Source: Reyranella sp. (GTDB taxonomy: Bacteria > Pseudomonadota > Alphaproteobacteria > Reyranellales > Reyranellaceae). From it: DNA of 64,000 bases. Every line of letters begins with the position of its first letter. Position 1 is the stretch's first letter. The notes under the pieces are model-generated. The model saw only the letters and a list, made by a program, of their open reading frames with translations, searched no databases and was not told the DNA's origin. A program made the position numbers and the translations under genes. The stretch spans positions 62,001 through 126,000 of the forward strand of contig NZ_SCVC01000031.1 of the NCBI RefSeq assembly GCF_004297405.1, read 5' to 3'. Below, one piece after another: positions 40,706-48,221 of this stretch.

Positions 40706-41601
40706 ACATCTTCCTCACCGGCGCCACGGGCTATATCGGCGGCACCGTCGCCCATCGTCTCTTGCAGGATGGCCATAAGCTGCGCGGTCTGGTGCGCGAT
40801 GCCGAGAAGGGCAAGCGCCTCGCGGCCCTCGGCATCGAACCGGTGGCGGGCGGCCTCGACGATGCGGCGATCCTCACCGCCGAAGCGCGCCGTGCAGAGG
40901 CGGTGATCAACACGGCGAACAGCGATCATCGCGGCGCCATCGATGCCCTGATCGAAGGCCTCGCCGGCTCGAACAAGCCGTTCCTGCACACCAGCGGCTC
41001 CAGCATCGTCGCCGACGAGGCGCATGGTGATAAGGCCTCGGACCGCATCTACGACGAGGAGACGCCGCTCGATCCCGTACCGGGCAAGGTAGCGCGCGTT
41101 GCCATCGACAGGGCGATCCGCGACGCCAGCCAGCGAGGCGTGCGCTCGGTCGTTCTCTGCAACACCATGATCTATGGCAACGGCCTCGGCCTGGCGCGCG
41201 ACAGCGCTCAGATCCCGGGGCTGGCAGCACGAGCGCGCAAGACGGGCGTTGTGCGCCATGTCGGCCAGGGGCTGAACATCTGGTCGAATGTCCATGTCGA
41301 GGACGTGGCCGACCTCTACAGCCTCGCGCTCGCCAAGGCGCCGGCCGGGGCTTTCTACTTTGTGGAGAACGGCGAGGCGTCCTATCGCGACATCTGCGTC
41401 TCGATCGCCAAGCGCCTCGGCCTCGCAAGTCCGCAAGCCTGGCCCTTCGCCGATGCGGTCAAGGAACTGGGCGAAAGCAGCGCCGCCTACACCTTTGGCT
41501 CCAACAGCCGTGTCCGCGGCAAGCGCGCCCGCAGTGAGCTGGGCTGGCAGTCGAAGCACAAGTCGGCGACGACGTGGATCGAGACGGAGCTGCCGCTCTA
41601 G
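40702..41601 (+). CDS. NAD-dependent epimerase/SDR-like protein coupled to the fds operon
   Basis: Extended/atypical SDR protein of 299 aa. The nucleotide-binding motif TGATGYIGG is at 6-14 (MNIFLTGATGYIGGTVAHRLL). The usual YxxxK pair is not obvious; DEETPLDPVPGKVAR is in the corresponding region, so it may bind NAD(P)H without classic SDR catalysis. The start at 40702 is fixed by the ATGA overlap with fdsD, so it is very likely translated with the formate dehydrogenase operon. Its role there is unknown. Confidence 0.85.
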   Translation: MNIFLTGATGYIGGTVAHRLLQDGHKLRGLVRDAEKGKRLAALGIEPVAGGLDDAAILTAEARRAEAVINTANSDHRGAIDALIEGLAGSNKPFLHTSGSSIVADEAHGDKASDRIYDEETPLDPVPGKVARVAIDRAIRDASQRGVRSVVLCNTMIYGNGLGLARDSAQIPGLAARARKTGVVRHVGQGLNIWSNVHVEDVADLYSLALAKAPAGAFYFVENGEASYRDICVSIAKRLGLASPQAWPFADAVKELGESSAAYTFGSNSRVRGKRARSELGWQSKHKSATTWIETELPL

Positions 41602-42506
41602 GTTGTGATCTCCGCCACCATGCGCTTCAGAAAGGCTGCATCAGGGTAAACGCCGAAGCCCGCCTGCAGGTTGTCCTTCATATGCTCGGGCTTGCTGGTG
41701 CCGGGAATCACGCAGGTCACGGCAGGATTGGCCAGCACGAACTTGAGCAGGAGCTGCGCCCAGCTCGTGACGCCGATCTCGCCGGCCCACTCGGGGAGCT
41801 TGCGCGGCGAGAGCTTGCGCAGAAGGCCGCCACCGCCGAACGGCTGGTTGACGATCACCGCGATGCCGCGCTCCGCGGCCAGCGGCAGAAGGCGCTGATC
41901 CACCGCGCGGTCGTCGAATGCGTAGTTCAACTGCACAAAGTCCCACTTCTCGGCGCGCATCACGCGCTCCAGCTCGTCGTGTGCGCTTTGCGTGTAATGC
42001 GTGATGCCGAGATAGCGGATGCGGCCGTCCGCCTTCCAGGCCCGCAAGGTCGGCAGGTGGGCGCGCCAGTCCACCAGATTGTGGATTTGCATCAGGTCGA
42101 TGCGGTCGGTGCGCAGCAGTCGTAACGACGCCTGCATCTGGGCGATGCCGCTGTCGCGCCCGCTGGTCCAGACCTTGGTGGCGATGAAGGCCTTGCTGCG
42201 TGCGTTCGCGGCCGTCAGCAGATCGCCGACCACGGCCTCGGCCGCGCCGTACATCGGCGACGTGTCGATCACCGATCCGCCCGCCTCGAAGAGTAAGCGC
42301 AACACTTCGGCGATCGGCACGCGGTCCTCGGGCTTACCACCGACATCGAAGGTGCGCCACGTGCCGACGCCGACGACCGGCAGCAGTTCACCCGAAGAAG
42401 GGATCTTGCGGCGATGCATTTGATTACCTGGTTGCGCCGCAACATGGCGGCCGGCAAGCAGGCCGCCACCGGTGAGGCTCAGCAACGCAGAACGTGTCAG
42501 CTTCAT
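41598..42506 (-). CDS. aldo/keto reductase with N-terminal export signal
   Basis: AKR-fold oxidoreductase of 302 aa. The catalytic tetrad is visible: Asp and Tyr in VIDTSPMYGAAE, Lys in FIATKVW and His in LMQIHNLVDW. Residues 1-24 (MKLTRSALLSLTGGGLLAGRHVAA) resemble a signal peptide, suggesting a periplasmic location, which is unusual but known for some AKRs. Its TAG overlaps the TAG of the convergent SDR gene as CTAG. Substrate unknown. Confidence 0.88.
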   Translation of the reverse strand: MKLTRSALLSLTGGGLLAGRHVAAQPGNQMHRRKIPSSGELLPVVGVGTWRTFDVGGKPEDRVPIAEVLRLLFEAGGSVIDTSPMYGAAEAVVGDLLTAANARSKAFIATKVWTSGRDSGIAQMQASLRLLRTDRIDLMQIHNLVDWRAHLPTLRAWKADGRIRYLGITHYTQSAHDELERVMRAEKWDFVQLNYAFDDRAVDQRLLPLAAERGIAVIVNQPFGGGGLLRKLSPRKLPEWAGEIGVTSWAQLLLKFVLANPAVTCVIPGTSKPEHMKDNLQAGFGVYPDAAFLKRMVAEITT

Positions 42507-42521
42507 GGTCCACCTGCGCCG

Positions 42522-43118
42522 TCAGAGTGCCTGCGAATTGAAGGCTGGTCCATCGAGGCGTGTCATCGCGAAGCAGTTGAGGCGGCCATCGCCGGAGAGT
42601 GCCGGCTCATTGTTGTCGCGTACGACCATAAAACGTTGCTGGGTGAGTAACCGATCTCCTTCGAAGAGTTCGAAGATCCAGGGGCCGGGCATGAACTCCC
42701 AATCCTCTTCGAAGCCGTAGCCGGTGAACTGGGCAACGCCAACGGTTGCGCCGATCACCCTTTCATACGAGGTGACTTCCTTGGATGTGCGAGGAGGCTT
42801 TACCGGCACTGGAAAATGAGTGACCAGCCTCAGGGTCACGAGCGTGCCATCCACCGGGCCGTCGAGACGATAGCGAAAGCCGAACCACAGGTTTCGCCGC
42901 GCCGGTATCGTTGTCGTGCTGAGGATGTGACAGAGATTCGACACCGTCGTTGTCATCACGCCGCTCGGCTGTCGCGACCTCTCGCCGGTGTCGAGCGTGT
43001 AGATGCCGCGTTCCACGATCGTCGCTGTCAGCGGATCTGCAGCACTGACAGTCGAGATGCAGGACAGCAGCGCCAGAAGCGCGAGAGTGGCTGTTCGAAG
43101 CAGTGCCGTGCGTGTCAT
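42522..43118 (-). CDS. DUF3859-like exported protein of unknown function
   Basis: Protein of 198 aa starting MTRTALLRTATLALLALLSC, with a signal peptide ending VSA-AD. The C-terminal block GFEEDWEFMPGPWIFELFEGDRLLTQQRFMVV is the pattern I associate with DUF3859. ATG 43118 is the only start that puts the signal peptide at the N-terminus. It lies 15 nt upstream of the aldo/keto reductase gene on the same strand, so co-transcription is likely. Confidence 0.75.
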   Translation of the reverse strand: MTRTALLRTATLALLALLSCISTVSAADPLTATIVERGIYTLDTGERSRQPSGVMTTTVSNLCHILSTTTIPARRNLWFGFRYRLDGPVDGTLVTLRLVTHFPVPVKPPRTSKEVTSYERVIGATVGVAQFTGYGFEEDWEFMPGPWIFELFEGDRLLTQQRFMVVRDNNEPALSGDGRLNCFAMTRLDGPAFNSQAL

Positions 43119-43308
43119 CGAGACGTCATCATTCCTATGGCTTGGCCATGTTGGCAACGGGGAGAAGCGTTGTCGCCATATTGATGCCGTACGCGAGAGG
43201 TCTTCTATCACTCGCCGCAGGTTCGACAGCATCAACCATTGTCATGGCGCGCTGTCGACACCATGTGGGAGTGGCCACAGACACTTCAGCCCCAAGGGAG
43301 ACCGTGCC

Positions 43309-43512
43309 ATGCCCGAACCCTTCGTCGTCGAAATCTGGGGTCAACCTGCGGGCATCGTCCTGAAGGAAGGCAACGCTTTCCGCTTCCATGCTTATGCGCG
43401 TCCTTTCTTTCAGCTCGACGGTGCGCAGTTCAGCACCCCGGGTCAGGCCAAGCTTGCCGCAGCGCGGCTACAGCCGCCACAGCCGCCGCGCGAAAGTCCT
43501 CGCGCCGAGTGA
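43309..43512 (+). CDS. small protein, 67 aa, unknown
   Basis: Short gene starting MPEPFVVEIWGQPAGIVLKE, then FRFHAYARPFFQLDGAQFSTPGQAK, with a Pro-rich tail. A GGGAG ribosome site lies about 10 nt before ATG 43309. No family I can name with confidence; the sequence looks like a small cytosolic beta-rich fold. Upstream, 43119-43308 holds only the divergent promoter region with the DUF3859 gene and no other feature I can see. Confidence 0.6.
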   Translation: MPEPFVVEIWGQPAGIVLKEGNAFRFHAYARPFFQLDGAQFSTPGQAKLAAARLQPPQPPRESPRAE

Positions 43513-43581
43513 CGTCTTTCACCTTGTCGGTCGAACGGCGTGGCGTTAGTCCACGTCCAGACCTGCAAGGAGAAAGACCCG

Positions 43582-44139
43582 GTGATCAAGCGCAAGCAAC
43601 GAATTCCCCTGCGTGACCTCGCGACCCTGAAGGCCGAGGAACGCGAGGCCGTCGAAAAGAACGCCATGAATGGCCAGGTGTTCAACATCTTCAAGGTGTT
43701 GGCGCACCACCCCAACCTCACCAAGCGCTGGACGCCGTTCGCCGGCCACATCCTCTCCAAGCAGACCCTGCCGTTCCGTGACCGCGAGCTCTTGATCCTG
43801 CGCATCGGCTGGCTGAACCAGGCCGAATACGAGTTCGCCCAGCACGAGCTGATCGCCAAGCGTGGCGGCGTGAGTGATGCCGACGTCGCGAACATCAAGG
43901 AAGGTCCGAAGGCCAGGGGCTGGAACGAGCACGAGGCAGCGCTGATGCAGCTCGCCGACGATCTCTACGAAAACTCCGTCGCCTCCGACGCGACCTGGGC
44001 CACGCTCTCGAAGACCTATTCGACGGAGCAGCTCATGGACGCGGTCTTCACGGTCGGCCAGTACAATCTCGTCTCCTGGGCGCTGAACAGCTTCGGCGTG
44101 CCGCTCGACGATTTCCTGCCGGGCGCCCAGAAGAAGTGA
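43582..44139 (+). CDS. carboxymuconolactone decarboxylase/AhpD-fold family protein
   Basis: A 185-residue protein with the CMD fold: FNIFKVLAHHPNLTKRWTPFAGHIL, then LPFRDRELLILRIGWLNQAEYEFAQHELIAKRGGVSDA-type helices. It lacks the CxxC pair of AhpD, so it is not a thiol peroxidase reductase; activity may be gamma-carboxymuconolactone decarboxylase-like or unknown. GTG 43582 is chosen because AAGGAGA lies 8-10 nt upstream. It is convergent with the TauD gene. Confidence 0.85.
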   Translation: MIKRKQRIPLRDLATLKAEEREAVEKNAMNGQVFNIFKVLAHHPNLTKRWTPFAGHILSKQTLPFRDRELLILRIGWLNQAEYEFAQHELIAKRGGVSDADVANIKEGPKARGWNEHEAALMQLADDLYENSVASDATWATLSKTYSTEQLMDAVFTVGQYNLVSWALNSFGVPLDDFLPGAQKK

Positions 44140-44158
44140 GGAACTAGGGCAGTTCCCC

Positions 44159-45001
44159 TCAGACGAGGGGAACGCCATCCAGCGTGATGCGGTGCATCAG
44201 GCGCCGCTCACCTTGGTAGTCGTTGATCGCGAGATGCCAGGTGGCTCGATTGTCCCAGAAGGCAATCGAGCCTTCGCGCCACTGGAAGCGCGTTTGGAAC
44301 TGCGGCTGCGCGGCGTGGGCGTAGAGATAGTCCAGCAGCGGCTTGCTCTCCTGCGCCGTCCAGCCTTCGAAATGCGTTGTGAATCCCGGATTGACGTAGA
44401 GCGTCTTGCGCTGGGTCCCGGGATGCCGGATCACCACTGGATGGATCGCATCCTGGGTCGCGAGTTCGGCGTTGCCGATGCGGCCCACGGTATCGCGCGC
44501 ATACTGTGCCGTTGCGCCGAACACATGCCGGCTCGAATGTACGGCGCGCATTCCTTCCAGCGTGCGCTTCAATCCATCGGACAGCGCTTCGTAGGCCAGC
44601 GCCATGCTGGCGAACATGGTGTCACCACCGCGCGGCGGGACTTCGCGCGCCAGCAGGACCGACCCCAGCGCCGGCACCTGATCGTAGCTGTGATCGGTAT
44701 GCCAGCCGCCGCCGATGTTGCGCTTCTGGTCGGGCTCCTTGCGAACCTCGGCGATCTCGGGGTGACCCTCAACCGCCTTGAAGAACCGGTTGATGTTGAT
44801 CGGCGCGATGCTTCCGGCGAAGGCGATGTGCTGCTCGGGCGTGAGCTTCTGGTCGCGAAAGAAGATGACGCCGTGTTCAAAGAGCGCGCCACGGATTTCG
44901 TCGGCTTCCGACGGCGTCAGCGGCTTGGCCAGATCGACGCCCAGGATTTCCGCACCCACCGCCCCGGATGTCGGGCGTACGTCGAAATGGGAATTGCGCA
45001 T
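44159..45001 (-). CDS. TauD/TfdA-family Fe(II)/2-oxoglutarate dioxygenase
   Basis: Non-haem iron dioxygenase of 280 aa. The iron ligands are His101 and Asp103 (GWHTDHSYD) and His256 (TWHLAIND); Arg267 or Arg271 in GERRLMHR would bind 2-oxoglutarate. The usual family length and an intact triad suggest an active enzyme oxidising a small sulfonate, phenoxyacid or related compound. GGAGG lies 9 nt before ATG 45001. Divergent from a TetR regulator across a perfect palindrome, so it is probably the regulated target. Confidence 0.93.
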   Translation of the reverse strand: MRNSHFDVRPTSGAVGAEILGVDLAKPLTPSEADEIRGALFEHGVIFFRDQKLTPEQHIAFAGSIAPININRFFKAVEGHPEIAEVRKEPDQKRNIGGGWHTDHSYDQVPALGSVLLAREVPPRGGDTMFASMALAYEALSDGLKRTLEGMRAVHSSRHVFGATAQYARDTVGRIGNAELATQDAIHPVVIRHPGTQRKTLYVNPGFTTHFEGWTAQESKPLLDYLYAHAAQPQFQTRFQWREGSIAFWDNRATWHLAINDYQGERRLMHRITLDGVPLV

Positions 45002-45027
45002 TTGCTTTCCTCCGGTGAAATTCTTAT

Positions 45028-45049
45028 AACTAGAATTATAATTCTAGTT
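45028..45049. promoter_or_regulatory. perfect 22-bp palindrome, likely TetR operator
   Basis: AACTAGAATTA (45028-45038) is followed directly by its exact reverse complement TAATTCTAGTT (45039-45049). This A/T-rich symmetric site stands out in GC-rich DNA and lies between the start codons of the dioxygenase (45001) and TetR (45096) genes. Confidence 0.8.
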
Positions 45050-45064
45050 TTGATTGTCTGGCAA
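45035..45064 (-). promoter_or_regulatory. candidate promoter of the TauD-family gene
   Basis: On the minus strand TTGCCA (45064-45059) and TATAAT (45040-45035) are separated by 18 nt, close to a sigma-70 consensus. The -10 element lies inside the palindrome at 45028-45049, so repressor binding would block it. Confidence 0.5.
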
Positions 45065-45095
45065 GTGCGTCCAACGCAAGGGTGGGGTTCCGGAG

Positions 45096-45758
45096 ATGCT
45101 GGACGAGCAGTTGATCGCCGAGGCGAAGGTGCCGGGGCTGCGGCCGACCCAGCAGCAACGCAGCCGCGCGCTCGTCGTCAGGCTGATGAACGAGGGGCTG
45201 GCGCTCCTGGAGGAGCACGATTTCGACGGCCTCTCGGTCGAGGCGTTGTGCGCGCGCTGCGGGACGACAGTCGGCTCATTTTATGCCCGCTTCGAGAGCA
45301 AGGACGCCTTCGTCGATACCCTGCAGCGGCTAGTGGTCGAGGATCGCCGGCGCGAGCTGGCCGCTCGCTACGGATCGGATCGCATCCCGCGCGATGACCT
45401 CGTCCAGCTCCTGAACTGGATCACCAAGGGCGGCATCATCTGGCTGAAACGGCATCACGGCCTCGTCCGGGCATCGCTGCGCCGCGCCGGCAGCGATCTT
45501 GGAAGCTGGACGCCGATGCGCGAACTCGGCCGTATCCAGGTCGAATATGCCCTGCCCATGATCGTGGATTTGCTCGGCGGAAGGTCGACGCCGGACCTCG
45601 AGCAGCGAATCCGGTTCGCCTTCCAGATCATGTACGGCACCCTGAACAACATGATCCTGATTGATCCAGGGCCGCTCACCCTCCAGGACGCTGCGACGCC
45701 GCGCCTGCTGGCGACGGCCATGCACCGGCTGATTGAACCCGACTCCGGCCACCCCTGA
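45096..45758 (+). CDS. TetR-family transcriptional regulator
   Basis: Regulator of 220 aa. The N-terminal helix-turn-helix is SVEALCARCGTTVGSFYARFESKDAFVDTL, and a helical ligand-binding domain follows. ATG 45096 is preferred to a TTG at 45054, which would fall next to the palindrome; GGGG lies about 8 nt before it. Very probably binds the 22-bp palindrome and represses the divergent dioxygenase gene and itself. Confidence 0.92.
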   Translation: MLDEQLIAEAKVPGLRPTQQQRSRALVVRLMNEGLALLEEHDFDGLSVEALCARCGTTVGSFYARFESKDAFVDTLQRLVVEDRRRELAARYGSDRIPRDDLVQLLNWITKGGIIWLKRHHGLVRASLRRAGSDLGSWTPMRELGRIQVEYALPMIVDLLGGRSTPDLEQRIRFAFQIMYGTLNNMILIDPGPLTLQDAATPRLLATAMHRLIEPDSGHP

Positions 45759-45799
45759 AGCCGCTTGGCAGGCTTGGTGCCCTGACTGGGCATGATTTG

Positions 45800-45822
45800 T
45801 AATTGCGAATTACTCGCAATTA
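45800..45822. promoter_or_regulatory. Fur-like iron-box dyad upstream of the iron-uptake operon
   Basis: TAATTGCGA (45800-45808) and TCGCAATTA (45814-45822) are perfect inverted repeats around ATTAC. The core TGCGAATTACTCGCA resembles Fur-type boxes. It is about 235 nt before the DUF3649-exbBD-tonB operon. In the rest of this gene-free stretch (45759-46056) I see only a small hairpin (TCGTTC/GAACGA, 46031-46045). Confidence 0.55.
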
Positions 45823-46056
45823 ACGTAGACCAGCTATGTCATTTCGACAGCGCATAAGTGACGCAGGTCACTGTAAATCGGCGCCCTCCAATCGTCTTTG
45901 AGACAGGAACCCTCGTTGCCCAGGTTCTTGATGCCTGACTCAGAAGAGAGACTGTCTATTGCCTCCGTTCCTGCCGTTCCACGGAGCAGTGTCGATCTTG
46001 CTGGTCGGAGCTGGCTGCGGCGACGTGCGATCGTTCGCTGAACGACGGTAGCTGTC

Positions 46057-46353
46057 GTGCGCCAGCAAAGCCTCAGGATCGTCCTTCGCCTGCTCGCCGC
46101 CATCGGCGGCGGCTATGCCGTTGCCGCAGGTCTCGCGGCGCTGACGGCTGTGATCCTGTTCGTGACCGGCGGCTTGCCGCGCAGCGAGGCCGTGATCCTC
46201 GCCTCGATGCTGGCCTTCATTTTCTATCTCGCGCTCCTCCTCTGGGCCTTTGCCGAGCGATCCCTGTTGAGACTCTGCTCGATGCTCGTCGCCGCGGGCG
46301 TCGTCTCTTGGGGCGCTGCCATCGGCTTGATGCGTCTGGTCGGCGGAAGCTGA
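46057..46353 (+). CDS. DUF3649-like small membrane protein
   Basis: Integral membrane protein of 98 aa with a GTG start and three predicted helices (about 14-37, 45-65, 71-92). It fits the DUF3649 family, which is found next to PepSY-type membrane proteins in iron-siderophore loci. One nucleotide separates it from the PepSY gene. Function unknown; association with ferric-siderophore use is from family context. Confidence 0.75.
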   Translation: MRQQSLRIVLRLLAAIGGGYAVAAGLAALTAVILFVTGGLPRSEAVILASMLAFIFYLALLLWAFAERSLLRLCSMLVAAGVVSWGAAIGLMRLVGGS

Positions 46354-46354
46354 C

Positions 46355-47893
46355 ATGGAGCCGACCTTCCGGGCCTCGATGAACTGGCTGCACACCTGGA
46401 CCGGTGTGGTCCTGGGTGGCCTGCTGTTCGCGATCTTCTGGATGGGCACGCTCTCCGTGTTCGATCGCGAGATCGATCGCTGGATGGCGCCGGCGACACG
46501 CCTCGTCGTGCCAGACGACAGTCTCCCCGCAGAGAAGTTCCGCCCAGCCATCGAAGCCGCTGCCGCCGCCGGGGCGACGATGTGGACGATCGTGTTCCCG
46601 GAAGAGCGCCAGCCGGTCTATCGCGAGAACTATCGCAGCAAGGACGGCTTTGTCCTGCGTTTCCTCGATCCCGTAACTGGGGCCGCCTTGCCAGACCCCG
46701 GAACCCTGGCTGGCACACGGTTCATCTTCCCCTTCCACTACAGTCTTAATCTCAGAGTCTGGGACATCGGCTACTGGCTGGTCGGTATCGCCGGCATGGC
46801 GATGCTCGTGCTCTGCGTTTCGGGCGTGGTGATCCATCGCAAGATCTTCACCGAGTTCTTCACCTTCAGGGCCGAGAAGAAGCCGCGCCGGCTGATCCTC
46901 GACCTCCACAATGTCACCGGCGTGCTCGGCCTGCCGTTTCACTTCATGATCTCGCTCTCCGGCCTGATCATCTTCTTCTCGATCTATTTTCCGTCGGTCT
47001 GGCAGCTCCCCTTCGATGGCAAGCGCGAGCTGTTCAATCGCGAGACCTGGGGCAACTACAGTCGGCCGAAGGCAGATCAGGCGGCACCTCTTGCGTCTCT
47101 CGATGACATGGTTGCCGAGGCGCGACGTCTCTGGGCGGGTGAGGAGCCGTTCTACATGCGCGTCACCAACCCCGGTGATGCCGCCGCAGTCGTCCAGATT
47201 GGCCGGTCCTATCGGGATGTCGTAACCATGCGCGTCGAAACCCTCTTCTTCGACGCGCCGAGCGGCACTCTCCTGAGCCGCTTCGAAACAGCGCCCGTGG
47301 TGACCGCGCAGCGTTTCATCTCTGGCCTGCACTTCATCCAGTTCCAGCACTGGACCTTACGGTGGATCTATTTCGCACTGGGTCTTGTCGGCTGTGTGCT
47401 GATCGCCACCGGCTATCTCTTCTGGCTGGAATCACGCCGTCGCAAACACACCCAGCTCGGCTTGCGTGGTGTGTCGATCGTCGACGGCCTGACGATCGGC
47501 AGCGTCACCGGCATCATCGCCGCCACGCTTTCCTTCTTTGTCGCCAACCGGCTGCTTCCCGCCGATGCGACAGTCCTGGGCGCAGGCCGTGCTTCGCTCG
47601 AAATGTGGGTCTTCTACCTCGTGTGGCTCGCTACCTTCGCCCATGCCTGGATGCGTCCGCATCGTGCCTGGATCGAGCAATGCTGGGCGATTGCCGCGCT
47701 TGCCGTTGCAGCCGTCGTGCTGAACGGGATCACCACGGGTGATCACCTCGGACGCAGTCTCCTTGATAGCCGTCTTCAGGCTGTCGGCGGCATGGACCTG
47801 CTGCTGCTGATCGGCGCTGCCGTGGCCGCTTTGACGGCGTTGAAGCTCGAATATCGCAAGCCTGACCCGGTGAGAGCGCGACAGCATGCCTGA
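46355..47893 (+). CDS. PepSY-associated TM domain protein, iron-uptake related
   Basis: Inner-membrane protein of 512 aa. The start MNWLHTWTGVVLGGLLFAIFWMGTLSVFDREIDRW is the classic PepSY-associated TM helix, with the HxW-type residues that may bind haem. Further helices lie at about 145-165, 195-215, 335-355, and a cluster near the C-terminus. Such proteins are often proposed to reduce ferric siderophores in the periplasm; no reductase residues can be proven here. Overlaps the next gene by 8 nt. Confidence 0.88.
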   Translation: MEPTFRASMNWLHTWTGVVLGGLLFAIFWMGTLSVFDREIDRWMAPATRLVVPDDSLPAEKFRPAIEAAAAAGATMWTIVFPEERQPVYRENYRSKDGFVLRFLDPVTGAALPDPGTLAGTRFIFPFHYSLNLRVWDIGYWLVGIAGMAMLVLCVSGVVIHRKIFTEFFTFRAEKKPRRLILDLHNVTGVLGLPFHFMISLSGLIIFFSIYFPSVWQLPFDGKRELFNRETWGNYSRPKADQAAPLASLDDMVAEARRLWAGEEPFYMRVTNPGDAAAVVQIGRSYRDVVTMRVETLFFDAPSGTLLSRFETAPVVTAQRFISGLHFIQFQHWTLRWIYFALGLVGCVLIATGYLFWLESRRRKHTQLGLRGVSIVDGLTIGSVTGIIAATLSFFVANRLLPADATVLGAGRASLEMWVFYLVWLATFAHAWMRPHRAWIEQCWAIAALAVAAVVLNGITTGDHLGRSLLDSRLQAVGGMDLLLLIGAAVAALTALKLEYRKPDPVRARQHA

Positions 47894-48206
47894 TTACGTT
47901 TTTCTGATGCTCCTGGTCACCGTGACCTATTTAGGGTTCGCCCTGCTGGCGCTCAGCCAGGATCGGCATTGGCATCATCTCGGTGGCGCCTATCACTGTC
48001 CGAAGCGGGTATTGGTGCTGCTGCGCAGTGTGGGCTACGCCCTGCTCGTAGCGGCGCTGGTCCTGGCAGTGGGACATGAGGGCGCGGGCTTCGGCTCGCT
48101 GCTCTGGGCTACGATGCTCAGCATTGGTGCCGTAGCTGTGGTCTGTACGTTGACTTGGCGTGCCCGGTGGCTGCGTCCGTTGGCGCGTCTCTTCCATCAT
48201 ATCTAA
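47886..48206 (+). CDS. DUF3325-like small membrane protein
   Basis: Protein of 106 aa with three predicted helices. MPDYVFLMLLVTVTYLGFALLALSQDRHWH is the DUF3325-like start. The order DUF3649-PepSY-DUF3325 is a recurrent set in iron acquisition loci. Its role is unknown; exbB follows after 15 nt. Confidence 0.75.
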   Translation: MPDYVFLMLLVTVTYLGFALLALSQDRHWHHLGGAYHCPKRVLVLLRSVGYALLVAALVLAVGHEGAGFGSLLWATMLSIGAVAVVCTLTWRARWLRPLARLFHHI

Positions 48207-48221
48207 GGCTGGCTTCATCAC

